Part shown: one piece after another, positions 6,337-8,237 of the stretch
Layout of the letters: each line of letters starts with the position of its first letter
Numbering within the stretch: position 1 is the stretch's first letter
DNA from: Demequinaceae bacterium UBA4004
GTDB taxonomy: Bacteria > Actinomycetota > Actinomycetes > Actinomycetales > Demequinaceae
Direction: 5' to 3'
Length of the DNA: 8,237 nucleotides
NCBI GenBank assembly: GCA_002384765.1
Contig: DGBM01000110.1
Location: 1-8,237 of the forward strand
The notes under the pieces: generated by a model
Seen by the model: only the letters and a program-made list of their open reading frames with translations
Database searches by the model: none
Told to the model about the DNA's origin: nothing
Made by a program: the position numbers and the translations under genes

Positions 6337-6987
6337 GTGAAGAACCCCTTCCGTCGCCGGCGCCGACCGCCTGCGCCGCCAGCCGACACCAGCACCGTGG
6401 TGCTGGCCGCGGACCCGAACGCCACCGCCGGCGCCCCGTTCCAGGTGCCGCACGTCGAGCTGCTGTCCACCCGGGCACAACACGACCAACGCGCCGACAT
6501 CGCCGACTACCGCCTGCTCATCGACCAGGAAATCGCGCGCCAGTTCGAGGCCGGCTCCCGCCTGAGCGAGGTCGCCGACCACGCGGACCGCATCGTCACC
6601 GCGTGGGTCCGCCAATGGGACACCGACGCGCGCGCCAAAGCACAGGGCGACCTCGCGAACCTGCACACCGTGCTCACCGCGCAGGTCAAACAAAACCACG
6701 CCCGTAACGCGCTGAAGGTCGCGCAGCTGCGCGACAGGCTCGCCGAACTGCGCGCCGACGAAGCGCGCAGCCTCGCACGCTGGCGCGCACAGAACACCTA
6801 CAACACGCCCCCCACCGACACGACGCTGCCCACCGCCCGCACCGCCGGCACCGCCACGGAGCACACCGACACGTTCGCCGACCTGCCACCGACCCCATAC
6901 GACGCCGAACACGACGCGGACACCAACACCGACACCGCCCCAGGGCAAACGCCGCTGTTCCCCTTGCCCACCGCCCGCGGCGCATAG
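6337..6987 (+). CDS. Helical hypothetical protein, 216 aa
   Basis: No family is recognised. It begins with a basic run (KNPFRRRRR) and a Pro/Ala-rich stretch. Residues about 46-152 are almost entirely helical and charged (DYRLLIDQEIARQFEAGSRL, KVAQLRDRLAELRADEARSL), with coiled-coil character. A Thr/Pro/Asp-rich, probably disordered tail from 155 ends in a short hydrophobic piece (PLFPLP). The tail could be a binding peptide; this is inference. No membrane segment or signal peptide is seen. The GTG start is chosen for GAGGAG six bases upstream. The longer reading from 6142 would cross the terminator and promoter B, so it is rejected. It is a single-gene unit: promoter B before it and a stem-loop after it. 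Its shape resembles the 244-aa protein, which shares the promoter type. Confidence 0.8.
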   Translation: MKNPFRRRRRPPAPPADTSTVVLAADPNATAGAPFQVPHVELLSTRAQHDQRADIADYRLLIDQEIARQFEAGSRLSEVADHADRIVTAWVRQWDTDARAKAQGDLANLHTVLTAQVKQNHARNALKVAQLRDRLAELRADEARSLARWRAQNTYNTPPTDTTLPTARTAGTATEHTDTFADLPPTPYDAEHDADTNTDTAPGQTPLFPLPTARGA

Positions 6988-7002
6988 ACGCGCCGCCCAA
7001 CC

Positions 7003-7043
7003 CCGGGGTCTCCGCCGCCGCACACCGCAGGCAGAGACCCCGG
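7003..7043 (+). terminator. Stem-loop terminator after the 216-aa gene
   Basis: CCGGGGTCTC pairs perfectly with GAGACCCCGG; GCC/GGC can extend the stem after one mismatch. It starts 16 bases after the TAG stop, has no T tract, and sits before promoter D. The outer 10-bp stem is GC-rich and the loop is long (21 bases, partly paired). Confidence 0.7.
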
Positions 7044-7062
7044 CACCTGCACCACAGCCATC

Positions 7063-7077
7063 CGCGCGATACGCGCG
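7063..7077. other. CGCGCG-ATA-CGCGCG inverted repeat
   Basis: A perfect 6-bp inverted repeat with a 3-base centre, 25 bases upstream of the -35 of promoter D. It could be a regulator site or a local structure (alternating CG). Chance in GC-rich DNA is also possible. Confidence 0.25.
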
Positions 7078-7101
7078 TACAGCCAGCCCCGACCGACAGC
7101 C

Positions 7102-7128
7102 TGTGTCATCACGAACCACAGCACCGTC
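7102..7128 (+). promoter_or_regulatory. ECF-type promoter D (YbjN/TPR genes)
   Basis: TGTGTCA, 16 bases, CGTC. It has one change in the -35 relative to copies A and B and the same exact spacing. It lies only 28 bases before the ATG, leaving a short leader that just holds the AAAGGAGG site. Its spacer overlaps a 19-base repeat shared with 3546-3564. Confidence 0.6.
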
Positions 7129-7156
7129 CTACACAACAAGAAAGGAGGCGACCACG

Positions 7157-7648
7157 ATGAACGACAACGACAACGGTGAGGTGACGGCCGGGCGCGTCCG
7201 CGCACTGCTCGCACAGGACGGGCTGAACCTGCTGCCCACGATCGAGCCCGCATTCGCCCTCCGCGACAAGAAGTACCTCGGCGGCACCCTCGTCATCGAG
7301 CTCTGCCGGCACCACGCCGCGCTGCTGTCCATCGAAGCCGTGCTGCTCGATGACGCCCCTTGGCAGCAATGGCCCCTGCTGCTGCAGATCATCAACGCGT
7401 TCCATAACGAGCACCGCTGGCCCACCCTCGTCCTGGATACGGCCGAGCACCAGGTCCAGGCCCAGTACTTCGCCCCCGCCCGCGCCGGGCTCACCGACGC
7501 CCAGCTCCAAGACACGATCGACTGCGGCACCTACGCCGTCACCCAAGCCGCTACCGCCTTCGCGGCCGCCTACCGAGCCCTGAACAACGACACCGTCACC
7601 CACCAATACCACGACGTCGACCTCGACGTACCCCACGCCGAAACCTGA
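7157..7648 (+). CDS. YbjN-family protein, 163 aa
   Basis: Fits the YbjN family (small alpha/beta proteins with a fold like type III secretion chaperones, found next to many actinobacterial regulators and conflict genes; their chemical role is not settled). Residues about 12-35 form the first helix and loop, and 43-64 a strand pair (TLVIELCRHHAALLSIEAVL). The family-like NAFHNEHRWPTLVLD lies at 80-94, followed by a strand (QVQAQYFAP) and then the typical GLTDAQLQDTIDCG-helix at 111-140. Assignment is from this pattern, without a search. The ATG has AAAGGAGGCG eight bases before it; the longer start at 7103 lies inside promoter D. The Asp/His-rich tail is unusual. The TPR gene follows after 118 bases with no terminator or promoter motif seen, so the two are probably one operon and may work together, YbjN perhaps as a chaperone-like partner. 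Confidence 0.7.
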   Translation: MNDNDNGEVTAGRVRALLAQDGLNLLPTIEPAFALRDKKYLGGTLVIELCRHHAALLSIEAVLLDDAPWQQWPLLLQIINAFHNEHRWPTLVLDTAEHQVQAQYFAPARAGLTDAQLQDTIDCGTYAVTQAATAFAAAYRALNNDTVTHQYHDVDLDVPHAET

Positions 7649-7766
7649 CCCTCCACTAGACCCGCGTCGCACACCGCTTTCCCGGCGCCACAAACAAAGC
7701 AACAATCAACCCACCACGACGCCCGGCACACACCGAACGGCCGCCTACCCCGAAACGAGCCCTTCT

Positions 7767-8237
7767 ATGACCGACCCAGACCCCACCGCACGCGAGCTCG
7801 CTGAGCAGGCCTACCGCGCATACGCCCAGTATGAAAGCACCGGAAACTCCGACGCCCTGAACACCGCCATCGAGCTGTACCGGCAGGCCGTCGCAGCCAC
7901 GCCTGCCGGCAGCCCGGCCCGGCCCGGGTTGTGGAACAACCTCGCGATCGCGCTGCGGACCCGGTTCGAGACGACGGGTGACGCCGCGGACCTCGACGAG
8001 GCCATCGAGCTGTACCGGCAGGCCATCGCGGCCACGCCGGCCGGTAACCTGAACCAGCCGGGGTACCAAAGCAGCCTCGCGAGTGCATTCTTGTCGCGAT
8101 TCGAACAAACCGGTGACGTCGCGGACCTCGATGAGGCCATCACCCTGCCCCGGCAGGCCGCCGCAGCCACGCTTGCCGACAGCCCGGCCCGGGCGGGGCG
8201 GTGGGGCCTCGCCACCGGCACGCCCAGAATGAACCGA
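7767..8237 (+). CDS. TPR-repeat protein, N-terminal part (CHAT-type family likely)
   Basis: Open to the right edge; 157 residues are visible. After a short helical lead (ARELAEQAYRAYAQYESTGNS), repeats of exactly 45 residues begin at residues 34, 79 and 124, each with the pattern AIELYRQAvAATPAGsP, then LA.AL..RFE.TGD.ADLDE. Exact period and consensus match the TPR-like arrays that precede CHAT (caspase-like) peptidase domains in actinobacteria; whether that domain follows cannot be seen. The TPRs would mediate protein binding. The third repeat departs from the consensus near residue 147 (one residue short, then TPRMNR in place of the usual LxxRFE), just where the right inverted-repeat arm lies, which may mean decay, a rearrangement or an assembly end. 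The ATG has only a weak GAG site, in keeping with being the second gene after YbjN. Confidence 0.75.
   Translation, partial: MTDPDPTARELAEQAYRAYAQYESTGNSDALNTAIELYRQAVAATPAGSPARPGLWNNLAIALRTRFETTGDAADLDEAIELYRQAIAATPAGNLNQPGYQSSLASAFLSRFEQTGDVADLDEAITLPRQAAAATLADSPARAGRWGLATGTPRMNR
8205..8229. repeat. Right arm of terminal inverted repeat
   Basis: The reverse complement of 1-25 with two mismatches. Here the sequence overlaps the TPR coding frame and coincides with the point where the third TPR repeat stops matching its consensus. The match does not extend rightwards in any testable way because the left arm begins at the window edge. Confidence 0.5.

Noticed and set aside
4988..6340. 450-aa plus-strand open frame rich in Arg, Pro and His
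   Set aside because: It overlaps the 244-aa gene, the zinc-ribbon gene and the 19-bp terminator in another frame, and its low-complexity composition is typical of shadow frames in GC-rich DNA.
6268..7119. 283-aa minus-strand open frame over the 216-aa gene
   Set aside because: It is Gly/Val/Arg-rich, without a ribosome site, and antisense to a gene with a clear start, promoter and terminator.
7649..7766. Promoter or terminator between the YbjN and TPR genes
   Set aside because: No motif copy and no convincing stem-loop could be found; read-through is the simpler explanation.

Overview
The window is very GC-rich, uses GTG as well as ATG starts, and has Shine-Dalgarno sites of the AAGGAGG type and GC-only stem-loop terminators without a T tract. 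This suggests an actinobacterium (Streptomyces or Pseudonocardiales-like); the genus cannot be told from the sequence. No RNA gene, CRISPR array, transposase or integrase is visible.

The layout is divergent around a control region at about 4908-5096. Leftward (minus strand) run a 365-aa protein with a leucine-zipper-like helix; a strong stem-loop; then a tight group made of a four-TM membrane protein, a 54-aa zinc ribbon with an overlapping GTGA start, a large sigma-factor-like protein, and a 388-aa unknown. Rightward (plus strand) run a helical 244-aa protein, a 40-aa zinc ribbon, a 19-bp-stem terminator, a helical 216-aa protein, another stem-loop, a YbjN-family protein, and a protein of 45-residue TPR-like repeats of the kind often found in front of CHAT protease domains. 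The last gene runs off the right edge.

The most striking signal is a promoter-like motif, (T/C)GT(T/G)TCA - exactly 16 bases - CGTC, that occurs four times. Each copy is in the correct orientation upstream of a transcription unit: before the membrane/zinc-ribbon/sigma/388-aa group, the 244-aa/zinc-ribbon pair, the 216-aa gene, and the YbjN/TPR pair. The spacing and CGTC element are typical of promoters read by extracytoplasmic-function (ECF) sigma factors. The sigma-like gene lies inside one of the controlled groups, so the inference is a small autoregulated regulon. A membrane protein is its possible sensor, and coiled-coil, zinc-ribbon, YbjN and TPR proteins are its output. Three of the four promoters sit just after a stem-loop terminator, giving a modular promoter-gene-terminator arrangement.

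The two ends of the window also carry a near-perfect 25-bp inverted repeat (16 bp exact). It could be the edges of an element, a repeat at contig ends, or chance. Most protein functions here are unknown, and the entries say so.
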